The position numbers were made by a program, and so were the translations under genes. This document shows positions 1 to 12,331 of a stretch of 64,000 nucleotides of DNA, one piece after another. The notes below the pieces were generated by a model. It saw only the letters and a list, made by a program, of their open reading frames with translations, was not told where the DNA came from and ran no database searches. The stretch's first letter is position 1. Each line of letters begins with the position of its first letter. The DNA is taken from assembly GCA_000231825.2 (NCBI GenBank), contig JH720366.1, forward strand, positions 247,484 through 311,483, in the 5' to 3' direction. The stretch comes from Tetrahymena elliotti 4EA (lineage: Eukaryota; Ciliophora; Oligohymenophorea; Hymenostomatida; Tetrahymenidae).

Positions 1-59
1 TTAAATAAAGCCAAAATAGTCAATTGTAAATAAATTAAAGCTTATTAAAAAGTGTAATT

Positions 60-340
60 TACATTAAACACTATTTTTACTTAAAATTAAAATCAAAGCA
101 TCAAGATTTGATTATTTTAAAGAAAAGTTAACAATTTTACTCAAGATTAATATCAAGATTTAAATAAGAAGTTAAATCAGAGTTTAACAACTTTAAATAG
201 ATAAATATTAAAATATATTTATAACTCTCAAGAAATAAAGATACATCTTTGAGATCTTTAAATGAAGTTTTATATCATATCAACATTTATTTCTTTTTAA
301 ATAATTTTTTTAATTTTGATAGTAAATTATTAGGAATTAA
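60..340 (+). repeat. Diverged dispersed repeat, copy A
   Basis: This block aligns by eye, with many substitutions and small indels, to 7460-7725, in the same orientation and with the same order of short words. The start of the window (AGTCAATTGTAAATA) also resembles the AGTCAGTTGCTAAAAAT word of the tandem repeat at 6.2-7.4 kb. It is therefore probably an old copy of that family. The two small secreted-protein genes lie between copies. Confidence 0.45.
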
Positions 341-861
341 TTAACGAACTTTTTCAAACAAAATTTTACAAATTATTAAAAAAAAATGAAACTAAATTTT
401 TTAATTAAAATCCAATATTGAATATTTTATATTCACTAATTTGGTTTTGGCTAGTATGAGATTCTTGCTATTAGCTTAAAGAAAGCTAAACACCAGGCAG
501 TTTCTATATTTTAACACTTTTGTGAAAGATATAAGATTCTAATTTTCTACTTTCAAATTAAAATATCTTATCTATGAAGTTAAAGACATAATTATTTTGA
601 ATAGCAGCTGTCTTCTGAAAATAGTACTATTGATTAATAAGCATACTTCTCAGTTAAAAATAATAATAGATTTACAACCAATACTATTTTACCAGATCTT
701 CTTTATCCTACAATTAGAATTGATGATTCTTATTTGATATAAAGATCTTAAATTTTTTAAATTGTTTTATCCAATAAATTAGATCCCATTTTGAATCCAC
801 TGCAAAAATGAGCACTACCCGCACCACGTATCGAAACCAAAGAATGGAATTAAAAATTAAG

Positions 862-918
862 AAAATGAGCACCTTCGATTTATTTTTTGGCACAATTTGT
901 TTGCCAGGTGCTCATTTT
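862..918. other. Perfect 13-bp inverted repeat (hairpin candidate)
   Basis: AAAATGAGCACCT at 862-874 is the exact reverse complement of AGGTGCTCATTTT at 906-918, with a 31-nt loop that itself contains GGCA...TGCC. A related left arm, TGCAAAAATGAGCAC, occurs at 801-815, and the right arm extends to TGCA at 925. So two left arms share one right arm. The patch is GC-richer than its surroundings. It could be a structured RNA element or part of a small inverted-repeat mobile element; the sequence does not decide. Confidence 0.5.
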
Positions 919-3172
919 TTTTGCAAAATTGAAGTCTTTATATTAAAAATGAATGATATTGATTATACTAATATTATTTTTGCCTGTTACTGACAAATAG
1001 CAAAATAAAATACCCAAAAAAATAAAAGAAAAATGAAGCAGAAGTAAGAAGTAAGAAAATATAGCTCTTTTTGAAAGAAATGTAAAAATCATTTAATTAC
1101 AATAAAAAAATAATTATTTGATTGAGAATAATTAAAAATAAGATAATAAAGCTAATAATATTGAGAAGTTATTATATTTTGTATTCTTTACTTTTATGAA
1201 TTTGCTTTTATCATTTTTTTAATGATTTTTATTGGTTAAATTTCTTATTTTCTTACAATCATTTAAATATTCAAATTCTCAATTTAATAATTTAAAGATT
1301 ATGGCTGTTATTGAAGTTACTGATTACTTTAATTATATTTCATATTCTGTTCAGGATTATTTTGAGATATTAAAATTTGTTAAGATAAATAAGCTGAAAT
1401 TAGTTTAACTCAAAAATAATTAATACATAAATTTTAATTTAAAGTTGAAAAATTCAAAAATTATTTCCATATTTTTTATGTTAATTACACTTTATTGTTA
1501 CTAATTTATGAAAAATAAAAATTAGCAAATGATCTCATTTAACAAATTTAGCTGGACTTCTATTTTTAAGTAGAAGTAGGTGCTCAGTGCAAAAACATAT
1601 TTCAAGAAAATAAATAATTTCTAGATGTTCTTTAAATTTGTTTGGGTCTTTTAAAAGTTAAAAAAGATATTAGAAAATTTCTTCAAACTTAATTTTAAAG
1701 AGATGAGAAGTAAAAAAAATTAATGATTTAAAATTATTTATTTAGAATAAATTAAACAATTTTTCTTTTAAATTTTTTAGGGTATTTTTAGTCCTTGTTT
1801 CATCCAAATAAAGCTTTAGTTAAAAATAATTTTAACTTTACTTTAGCAATTAAAATCTATCCATCATTAGTATAATTAAGTGCATTATTTATTTAATATT
1901 TAATGTAAATCATTGATATTTTGATATCATCCATGATTAAAAATATTAATAAATAAGCCATTCTTCATTCATAAAGGAAAGAATAATTTGCTCAAAATTA
2001 TTTATTTTTTTATCATAAATACAATCAAATAACGTATGGATGAATAAAATATTTGTATAAAAAATATTTCATTAAAAAAAATAATTTATTCAAAATAAAA
2101 TATGAAATATATTGAAATGGAAATAAAAATTAAATGCTTTTATTAATTTTAGGTTTACATGTGCTTATTAATAATTTTTTTTATTTCTGTGGTTTTAAAT
2201 CAATTAAATTATTCTTTATTAAATTCAATTAAAATCTTGATTATCAATCTCTTTAAATTTTATTTCTTTTGAATTGAGAATCAACCAGCCTCTTTTGTAA
2301 ATATTTTATATATTTCAAAAAGGCTTCAAAAGAATTCTAATTTATTTATCCATTAAATTCGCAAAAGCTTGAATATGACTTCTTCCTAGAATGTTGGGTA
2401 TCTTTTTATTTATTTTAAAAATGTGGGAATATATGTTTTTATTACTCATTATCATCTAATTTTGTTTGTTTTTGTTCATAACTCAAAGAAGAAATCTCAA
2501 ATAACTTCTTCTGTTCAGAAAAATAATTCTTTAGAACAGGCAATTTGTTCATGAAAGAAATACTCTTATGACTTTGTAAAAAACTTATGTATGATAGTAA
2601 ATATTAATGAATTTAAATCATTTGAAGTAAGTAACATAAAAAAATAAATAATTAGATCTTGTTACTCTAATATTTTAGTCCATTAAATTTTCAAAGCTTT
2701 AATGATATAGATGGTTTTTGGTTACAAATAAACATGTCATTTTTTTAGTTACTGAAAATATCATGTAAATAAAGGAAGGAAGGTTAGTGATCATTTTATT
2801 TTAAAGCTGCTTTTAATAAAATAATTCAAGAGCTTCTAGTGAATATTATTAAGGGTATTTTTTAACATAAATAAATAACATAAAAGTACTTATTAATATA
2901 ATTCAGTTAAGAATTATTTCAGATTTTCTTAATTTTTTTTATCCAGATAAAAATTGATGTTTTCGGGATTCTCTTCCAATTAAGATTTACAAATATTATT
3001 ACCTTCTATTTTAATTAACTTTCTATATATAATTTAAAGGGGGTAAGGTTATTAAAATAAGAGAAATCATTATGAAATCTATAATATAAATGTTTGAAAA
3101 ATTTATATTAAACAAGAAGAATATAATTTAATTTCATAAAAAACAATTAAAAAAAAAACATTAAAAAGATAA

Positions 3173-3370
3173 ATGAAAATTTCTATCATAGCTCTTCTTG
3201 TTCTTCTTGTTTTGTGCACTTTTGCTCCTGTTGCATAAGCTTAATAATCTTACAAACTTGTTAAGGTCTTTGGTAAGTATAAACTTTAAGTTAATTGCTT
3301 AGTTACTGATGAAAACTGTAATTGCTGGGAGGCTATTGAAAACAATAAATATAAATATGTTTGTGCATGA
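3173..3370 (+). CDS. Small secreted cysteine protein (65 aa)
   Basis: Single-exon frame from ATG 3173 to TGA 3368-3370, with TAA read as Gln several times. Residues 1-23 are a textbook signal peptide: Met-Lys, a long Ile/Leu/Val core, then Ala-Gln-Ala. The mature part is about 42 residues with four cysteines, in the order Cys, Cys-x-Cys-Trp, then Cys-Ala at the very C-terminus. The same CxCW ... Y-x-C ending occurs in the next gene at 5.2 kb, so I infer a small local family. I do not recognise it; exported signal peptides (pheromone-like), defence peptides and mucocyst cargo all fit the shape. Missed by long-ORF searches because of its size. Confidence 0.7.
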
Positions 3371-5206
3371 TCACAAATAAACATTGAATAAAATAATAAG
3401 TTTTACATATTAATGATTTGTGTTTTTATGTTGTAAAATCCTTTAAGATTTTTTAAATCATTCTTAAAATCCCACATTTTAAATTTAATTTTCTATCACT
3501 ATTTAATGAATCAAAATAATAATTATTTATCTTTATTGCAGACTTAACTATTATTAAAATATTTCAACTCTCAATTTAGTGAGTCTAGCCAACACTACAC
3601 TCCAATAAAATTTTAAATATGAAAAAAAAAAATTTCTATTGATAATTTGGTTGATATAAAGTATGAATATACTTATCTGAATGAGCCAGAAGCCAAATTT
3701 TACAATATATTTTAATTGATAATATTTCACTATAATTTATGATTAGTGTAATCTAAAATATTTAATAACAAAGACGGAATATATTTATTACAATAATTAA
3801 ATTTAAATATGATAGTGATTACATAATAGTAATAGAATATTTGTCTTTTATGTTAATTATTAAATACATTACATATCAACATCAAATAAAAAATTATCCT
3901 TAATATTATTTACTTATTAAAACTCATTATGCTAGAATTATGTTTTAACAAGTTTGTTTGCCATAATCAATTAGAGTTTTTATTTTAGATAAGTTATAAG
4001 AAGGTAAGGAAAATAAATTCGATTCAAATCAAATATAGAATAATCTCATTCTTCAACACTTAATAGGTATCTCACAAAATACTTCAATTTATCCATCATC
4101 AATATCAATACGAGCCGGTTTAAGAGATCTAATGATTTTTTTTTAAGTCAAGAAAAAATAGAAATCTAAATAATATTATCAGCTTGGATATTAAATGTCT
4201 TATATAAATATATTAAAAAATAAAATAATTGAACACTAAATAACATTGTAAGCTTGAATTATTTATTACTATCATTAATTGATTTTATTTTTATGATTAA
4301 ATAAATACCCTACGGGTTTATAATTAATTAATCTGAAATTAATGTAATTCACTGAAATAATAATTTAGATTTTTCAATTTGTGGCTTTAATCTAATCATC
4401 ACTTTCTCATTTGATAAATAATCAACTGTAAATGATTTATAATGGGCTAACTTAAAGAACAATTTTTTATGTAAAAATTTTATATAAATGAATGTAAGAA
4501 AACACATAAAAATTTGGTTTTCAATGCTGAACAAATTTTTCTTTAAAAATAGAAAATATTTCAAGTCACACTAATATTTTATCACTATTATGTTTTACAG
4601 ATGATTATGATCTATCAAATAAAAATTGTTCTTTTTTTGGGATTAAGATACAATGAAATAAATGTTCCATTTTTTTATGTTTACAGGCATTTTTAATTCT
4701 TACTAGAACTGACTATGATGTATTAAAAAACCAAAGCCCTAAAACTGAAGGAGTAAATTAAAAATTTACCACAAAGCTTTGAAAAAAGCTTGAATTTGAA
4801 TAAAGTAATTGGATTTATTTCATCTTATAGAATAAAATCTCCCATTAAAAAAAAGTGAAATGATAGAGAGTGTGCAAGATAAAATAAATCAGAATTACTT
4901 TTATTAATATATTGATCATATTATTGCATTTATTTTGAATAAACAAAAGCATTTTCAGATAGTAAGTGGGACTTATATCAATTTTAATTTTTCATTTAAT
5001 TACTTAAAAAATGTAAGTAAATATCAAAATTTTAATTATCGATTGGGAACTTTAGCATAAATCAAATTTTCTATATTAATTAATTCCAAAGTAGTAGTAG
5101 CGAAATTGTTTATTATCTAAGAAGGTATAAAAGCTCATTAAAAAATAAGGTTTGGAATAATAATAAATAAATAAAAATATAAATAAAAAAAAATATTTAA
5201 ATTAAA
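3371..5206. other. AT-rich intergenic DNA
   Basis: Sequence between the two small secreted-protein genes. I see no frame with coding character; the reading on the minus strand at 4349-4564 is low-complexity Phe/Leu/Lys-rich. There is a weak hairpin, ACCC-TAC-GGGT, near 4308-4317. Confidence 0.4.
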
Positions 5207-5425
5207 ATGAGCAAATAATATCTCTGTATTCTCCTCTTGGCTTTGGTTTGCTTGGCTTAGGCTAGTAATTTCAAAAGAAATCTATATGATTATCCTCACA
5301 CAGTTTGTAATCTTCTTGATCCAAATGATTGCTGCACATAAGATTCTCCTGCAGATTAAAGTTGCACCTGCTGGTGGTACTATTTTGTTAATGGAGAATT
5401 ACAAACTTACTACTACTGTGGGTGA
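5207..5425 (+). CDS. Small secreted cysteine protein (72 aa), CxCW type
   Basis: Single-exon frame from ATG 5207 to TGA 5423-5425. Residues 1-19 form a signal peptide with a Cys-Ile-Leu-Leu-Leu core ending Ala-Gln-Ala-Ser. The mature part of about 53 residues carries cysteines in the order Cys, Cys-Cys, Cys-x-Cys-Trp-Trp, then Cys-Gly at the C-terminus, after a Tyr-Tyr-Tyr run. The CxCW motif and the Cys two residues from the end match the gene at 3.2 kb, which is in the same orientation 1.8 kb upstream. The rest is hardly alignable, which suggests a fast-evolving secreted family. Function unknown. Confidence 0.7.
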
Positions 5426-8400
5426 GCAAATAAAAATAAACTTTCTTAAAAATTAAAAAGAAAGAATAAACTAAATAAAAAATACATATCAATGGTTTAT
5501 GTTATGATAATTGATAATAAAATAAAACTGATTTTATATTCATATTATGTATTTTTAAGTTTTAAAGTATTCATGAGTAAAAATTTTTTAATTTGCATAA
5601 TTAATTCTTTGCAAACTTTATTTTATTTCTATCCTTTTTTGTAATGCATTTTTTATTTTTTACAATAATTGTGGGTCTATTTTATTAATTTTTTAGATAA
5701 TTTTTATTCTTCATAGAAATGAATATTTTACCTTAAAAAGTGGACATAATGAAAATTTTGAAAAAAAATTAAATTCATATAAAAAAAATTGAAATGTTTG
5801 GGTTATCCAACATAAAATACTGTAATTCTTTGAGTATTCACTCCTCTTCATTAGCTATAATTTTGACTAGAAGTGGATAAAATTCAATTTAAAATGCTCA
5901 ATAATAAAAATTATATTCAGAGAACAGCTGTAAGAAAACACATTTATTTTAAACTAAATAAAAAAAATTATAAAAATAGATAAAAAAATTTTGAGAAAGA
6001 TAGATAAATATGTGTTGATATTCCAATAAAATTTTTATTGTTTTTAGCTTCAATGTTAATGTGTAATTTATTAAAGTTTTTGTATGATAACAATTAAATT
6101 ATTTAAAAGCAACTAATGTGTGTTATTTCAATCCTAAAAACATATAAATTTTAATTTAACTAATCTTTTTGCTTTCTTAAATTTTGTTCCTATTCTTTAT
6201 CTACCTAACTAAATCACCAATTTTATTCTGTCTTTTAAATAGTTATAAAATAAATATTAAATAAAGAATAAAGAAATGTTTTTATGAAATAAAACAAATA
6301 AAAATTAATGAATGAGTTAGTGAGCAATAGAGCTGAACAAAGAATATCAAGTAAACTAACTAAAATTAGTCAACTGCTAAAAATTTTTAATTTTTATTTC
6401 CAATCATTCCTCCTTTATAAAGCAATGAAACACTATTTTTACTTTAGCTCAAGAGTCAAAGTTTAGAGATTAGAGCACTATTCTAAGCTAGATGCTAATC
6501 CTTATGCACCAAAATCACCAATCTCATTGTTTCTTTTAAAGAATTATAAAGATAAATATTGAATATAGAAATATTGAGAAAAACATTAAAATTTGAATTT
6601 AATCCCAAAAACAATAAATAAAATTTATGAATGAGCTAGCTAGTAATAGAGCTGAACAAAGAATATTAAGTAAACCAACCAAAATTAGTCAGCTGCTAAA
6701 AATTTTTAATTTTTATTTATCCAATCACATAATTAATAATGAACAATTATTTTTATTTAGAGATTATAGCACCTTCCTAAGCCAGATCCTAATCTCTATC
6801 CACCCACTTCAGCAATATTATTAGATGCTAACTTCATCAATTTGATTGTCACTTTTAAACAATTATAAAATAAATATTATATTAATTATTGAGAAAAAAA
6901 TTAAAGTTTGAATTAAATCAGAAAAACAACAAATTAGAATTAATGATTGAGTTAGCAATAAATTGAGCTGAACAAATAATATATATCAAGAAAGCTAACT
7001 AAAATTAGTCTGTTACTAAATATTTAAAATTTTTATTTTCATTCCAGCTTCAAAAATGCAAAATTAATTATGAAATACTATTTTTACCTTAGGTCAAGAG
7101 CTAAAGTTTAGAGATTAGAACACTATCCTAAGCAGATGCTAATCTTTATGTACCGACTTTACCAATTTTATTATAACTTTTTAAGAATTATAATATAAAA
7201 TGAATAAAGGAATATTTAAAATAATCATAAAAACATTTAAATTGGAATTAAATCAGAAATAAGTGAATAAGAATTAAAGAATGAGTTAGTGAGTAATTGA
7301 GCTGAACAAAGAATATCAAGTAAACCAATAAAAATTAGTCAGTTGCTAAAAATTTAAATAAATATTGCAAAAATCCTCGAAAAAAACAAAATTAAAAATT
7401 AAATCAACAATATTCCAAGTTTTGTTAATAAATAAAAGTGGATGTTAATTAGAATTATTTAATAAATATTAAAATATTTTTTTACTTTTAGGTTAAAAAT
7501 CAAAGTCTTTTGATTTAATTAATTTAATGAAAAATGAATAATTTTGCCTGAAATCAATAGTAAGAATTTCGTAAGAAATTAAATTAGAGCTTAGTAACTT
7601 TTATTATAAAAATATAATAATAAAGAAATTGAAGTACTTCACTGAGCTCTTTAAATATTTTATATTTTATTACATTTATTTCTTTTTTTTAATTTATTGA
7701 TTACTTATTAAGAATTAATTAATTATTAATAAGAAAAATTTGATTAACCTTTTCAAAAATTTAAAAGTAAATAAATAATATTTTATTTTTTAATTAGATT
7801 GACAAATTTTATTTTATCATTTTTTATTTAAGAAATTAATACATTTTTATTAATTGTTTCCCTCAAAACATGCCAATGATCTTTTATTTATACCAAATAG
7901 ACACCTTTTAAAATAAAATTAAAAATTTTTAAAAGTAAAATGTTAAAAAAAGAAAATTTTGGTTCTTAATTAATTTTAATTAAAAATCCTTATTACTAAT
8001 TAGTTATTGAATTTCATCTTTTAAAATTCTTACTAATTTCTATCTTTTTAAATCCAATAAATTTTACATATTTTTAAAATAAATATTTAGCCTTAATAAA
8101 TTTTATAGATAATATATTTTTATAATATTTTGAAATAAAATATTTTAATTTTATTAATAGTATAGATTGATTACAATAAAAAATTACTTTAACAAATTTA
8201 AATGAATGAGCTATGAAATTATGAAGTGAGATTATCTATTTCTTTTTTAATTAGATTTTATGTATCGTATTTTGCATGCCATAATATTTTGTTGTTAGAT
8301 ATGAAAAGAATAAAGAAAATAAGTAATGTATTAACTAATTAATAAATAGTTATTAAAGATACTCAAAAATAATAAATTGTTAAATAAAAATTTTCAATAG

Positions 8401-8514
8401 TGGTTTATTTGAAATAAAGAGCTGATTCAATCAAATTATTAATATCTGGATAAAGAAATATTTTGAATTTAAAACGAAATAAAATAACTATATAATTACA
8501 ACAATTAAATTTTA
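5426..8514. other. Intergenic DNA with tandem repeat
   Basis: No gene seen. The central part is the tandem repeat listed at 6180-7390. 7460-7725 is the second copy of the dispersed repeat at 60-340. 7730-8514 is featureless AT-rich DNA upstream of the GTPase gene. Confidence 0.45.
6180..7390 (+). repeat. Imperfect tandem repeat, about 320-bp unit, 3-4 copies
   Basis: A recurring block begins near 6308, 6627, 6943 and 7279. Each carries GAATGAGTTAG-like sequence, then TAGAGCTGAACAAAGAATAT, then AAAATTAGTCAGCTGCTAAAA. In three units this is followed by an AGAGATTAGAGCAC / CTAAGC-AGATGCTAATC block and a CACCAATTTTATT block. Reading frames inside it (for example at 6627) are accidental. The last unit degrades into the dispersed repeat at 7460-7725. 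Confidence 0.75.
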
Positions 8515-11464
8515 ATGACAGAATTAGGTTAATTTAGAACAGGTCCAGATGGAAGACCTAGATTTTTAGAGTCTAATGATAATTCATATGAGTAGGTAAT
8601 AAAATTAGATTCATCTAAATGTTAGCTTTAAATAGCCTAGCAAGGCGTTTTAAATAGAAATGATTTATATTTTGCTACAAAGTAACACAAATAAATGATT
8701 GATGTTTATTGAAAAAATAGAAAACACATCTCAAATTGAACATAATATTAAAGATTTTAACATAAAATGTTTAAACATTTCAATTAATTGCTGGATTTTA
8801 TCCTAAAATTTCATAGAGAATACATGTTAGTTGAAAAAAATAAAATTTATTCATTTTTTGATATTAAAATAGAATGATGTCTCTGCAAATAATTTTCATC
8901 GTGAAGAAAATAACAACAATTATCACTAGGGTAATTAAGGATTAAGACCTGAAGATTTAGAATTCATGGAAATGGAATAATCATAAGATGAAATAAGTAT
9001 TCAAGAATCTCATAAAAAGGGTCTATTGAATTCATATGCTATTGGGTTTGAAAGAAAACTCATTCAATTGCAAAACTAACAATTAAGAACAAGCAAAATT
9101 AATTCTAACTATAACATTTATGATTATGGTAATGCATAGTAAATGGAATAAAATGGAGATTAAATATAATAAAATTTAAATCTTTAATCTAATATTAACA
9201 ATCGTGCTGATTTCATTAAGATTTCTACTCTTGATGAAAAAGCTAAAATCTACTCTCCTAACAAAGGACTTGCTTAATATGAAAAAAAAGGTCCTGAAGT
9301 TCAATTTAGACTAGATGAAGGTATACCCTTGAAATTATTCTAGACTAATCAATACTTAGAATATGAGATATCAAATGAAGCAGTTGAAGTAAATAGCATT
9401 CTTAATAAAATAAATACAAATGTTTATTATTCATTAATTAATAATTAGGCTATTTCTAGCTATTCAGGTCATGTAACTTTTGTCTCAATTTCTGGATTGA
9501 AAAGAACAGGCAAGACATTTTTGATGAATCAAATAATAGAAGCTTCAAATGATCCTCATTATTTAAAAGTAAAAAATCTTACTTACATGAAATTATTTTT
9601 CTATTTTAATTTATATTAACTCATTAATTTAGTTTAAGCAAGAAGAAGGTGTTGTCATTTGGTCATAACCACTTTATAATACTCTGAATAGTTCATGGAT
9701 ATTTTTTATAGGTATTTTCTTTGACAGTAGAAAATAAATACTTTAATTTAAAAAAAATTGCAATAGATACATGCTTAGATCTTGAAAGACGCGATTAACT
9801 TGAGTTATACTTTATTACAACACTTATTTCTAGTGCTTCTATCTATAGCACTTGGGGATAATTAGAAGAAAAATCACTTAATTGCTTCAACCCTCTTTTG
9901 AAAATAAGAGATATTATCAAAATGGATAACGAACATGAAGTTTCTACAGCAATAAACTTTTTCCCATCAATGATTCTTACTTTAAGAGATTTCTCATTCA
10001 ATACATTAAAATAACAATCATCCCAATTAAAATATTTTGATGACTTTTTATTTGATGAAATGACTTATCTAAAGGCAACAAAAGATGAAAAAAAGGTAAT
10101 TTTATTAATTTATAAATATCTTTATAGTTGTTGAATAAATTGTTATTTTTTATCAATGAAATAAACATTGTTTTTGTTGAATAAAAAAGGTAAGACAAAG
10201 AATATTGAAATACTTCAAATAAAGAAAATTAATTGCAATAAATAGTCCTGTTGATGATTAGCAATTGAGGATTAAGTTGGAAAGTTTGGAATAAGAATAG
10301 TTAAATGACGAATTTATCAAAGATTTGTATTTCTTAAGAAAAACTATTCTTAGTAGTACTAATGTTAAGGAATATAATGGTGTCTTTTTTAATGCAACGA
10401 TGTTTATTTCATTCATAAATAGTTTTTTAGAAGACATCAAGGACAAGAAAAAACTTGATATTCAAAAAGCTTTTAGTGTCTTACTTGATAATGAATTCAT
10501 TCATGAATATAATTAATGTGTAGAATTATATTTCTAGATTTTAGGTTAATAATTCTAAGAAGCTACTGAATTCAAATCTATTGAAGATATTTAGCGTTCT
10601 TTGCTCATTGCAAGAGAAACTGCTACTGAGAGGTAATTTATTCTAAATATTTAAGCTTATTATGATATTAATTTATTATCTAATGTTAAGATTTTACAAC
10701 TTGAGAGCTCATGATTCACCAGAAGCAGAGGAGAAGTTTGACAAACATTATAAATAGCTATTAGAAGTTATATAAGATAAAGAAAAAAGACTTATAAATG
10801 TCAACAGTGAGGTTTCAGGAGAAATGATGGATTAAACTGTTTAAGAATTTAATCAAAAAATTACTTAAAGTACAAAGCCTAATTAGAAATTCACTAATAG
10901 TGATGTTAAAGAAATAGAAAAAAAATTCACTGAACAACTTCATTTCTTTAATACAAGATTATTAGGATCTGGTTAACAATACCAGTTAGTAGGAAAAATT
11001 GCAGAAATAATTTAAAAGGCCTTGATAGATTCTGTCAACAAAGAAATCTAAGAATTAGAAATTATGCATGCTACTGATATAGACAGAGAAAATAAAGAAA
11101 TATAAAGAGTTAAAGATTTAATCACTAAAGGTGAAAAAGAAACTAATGAGCATATTTCAAATTTAAAAAAAATCAGTACAGACATAAATGACTTAACAAA
11201 CAACATTAAAAAAATATAAACCTAAAAAATCCCTGCAGTAAATTTTATTTATTTTACTTTTTTTTTTAAGTTTTTTCATTTAAATAGCTTGATAAGGAAA
11301 TTCAAAGTATAATTAAGTAAAAAGAAGCACTAAAAACAGAATGTGATGCTAATAAAAAGAAGGCTTCTACAAAGTGTGGTTGCTTAAGAAACGATTTAAC
11401 AAAATACGAAATCAAGCCACCTAACACTTTGCCTCCATAAGGTCAATAATAACCTCGTTAATGA
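8515..11464 (+). CDS. Guanylate-binding-protein (GBP/atlastin-like) GTPase with coiled-coil tail
   Basis: Probable large dynamin-related GTPase. ATG 8515; exon 1 ends at 8595, exon 2 is 8873-9568, exon 3 starts at 9633, and the last exon ends at TGA 11462-11464. Exon 2 encodes the P-loop G-L-K-R-T-G-K-T-F-L-M-N (near 9494), the GBP-type G1 motif. Further on, A-I-D-T-C-L-D sits where GBPs have L-D-T-E-G, followed by T-L-R-D-F (GBP-type G4) and I-N-S-P-V-D-D. This order is diagnostic of the GBP fold. The C-terminal third is Lys/Glu/Gln-rich and heptad-like, then a short Cys and Pro/Gln tail. A frame change near 9700 needs a small intron (16 or 37 nt fit). The DxxG glycine of G3 is not visible, so hydrolysis may be altered. 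Role unknown; GBPs act on membranes. Confidence 0.8.
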
Positions 11465-12331
11465 TCCTTTAAATTAATAGATTATACTAGATTAATATTT
11501 CCCTGTGTTGAATCAATTAATCATATATAATTTAGTTCATTTTTCAAACTTTTCCCTCAAATTCTAAACCTAAACTGTTCTTAAATAAATTAATCAAAAT
11601 TGTTTAACTAACTCATAATAATTATTAATAAATAATTTATTTTAATTTATCAAAATCTACCATAATTTTTTTAAGAAACCTTTTTATTTAAAATAAAATT
11701 ATGTTTTTCTAAGAATTATAATCTTTTGTTAGAATTCATGTATATAGTCTTGAAAAAGACAGTACCCTAGGGTACTACATATATATATATATAATTGATA
11801 AAAAATATAACAAAAATTATTAAAATTAAATTCCATACAAAATCCAATTTTTCTTTCTAAAATAATCTATCCATAATTGATTTGTAAGTAGATGTAATAA
11901 AAAAAATAATAATCTCAAAAATTATTTATATAAAATAAAAAAGATTTAATTCATAAGTGCATCTAAAAGAAACTGCAATTTTATTAAGGACTGAGAGGTT
12001 TTTTAATTTGTTTTTTTACTGATATAAGAAAATTTAAAAAAGGAAATTTGACAATTGAGTAAGAATGTACAAAAAAGTAGTTTTTAAATGTAATACATGG
12101 AAGAAATAGAGAAAGAGTGAAATTAACTAAGTATTGAAGAATTAATTATCTGTTATAATTTAATACCAATATGAATTTGTTTATATACTTTATTTAATTG
12201 CAAGATTTATTTTCTAATTTACTAAAAATTTGCTAATAATTTATTCCTTTATGCATTCATTCGTCATTCGTTACGTTTTAAATATATATATATATTTTGT
12301 TTAAATTTCTTCACAGTAAGCAGCATTTATT
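11465..12331. other. Convergent intergenic region
   Basis: Lies between the 3' ends of the + strand GTPase and the - strand calcineurin gene. It holds a perfect 16-bp palindrome, AGTACCCTAGGGTACT (11761-11776), followed by an (AT)n run, and another AT run near 12280. No coding character seen. Confidence 0.5.

Larger units (their letters stand above)
1..3172. other. AT-rich intergenic DNA, no gene recognised
   Basis: No TGA-bounded frame here has protein-like composition. Positions 60-340 resemble 7460-7725 as a diverged direct copy: a run ending in AATCAAAG, a TTTGATT segment, an AA-AATTTT block and a GAATTAATTAA end occur in the same order. Otherwise the stretch is homopolymer-rich AT sequence with a hairpin at 862-918, listed separately. 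Confidence 0.5.

Noticed and set aside
6668..6685. TAAACCAACC, the core of the Tetrahymena 15-bp chromosome-breakage sequence
   Set aside because: Only the first 10 bases match; the following TCTTT is absent, and the other repeat units carry further changes, so it is not a functional site.
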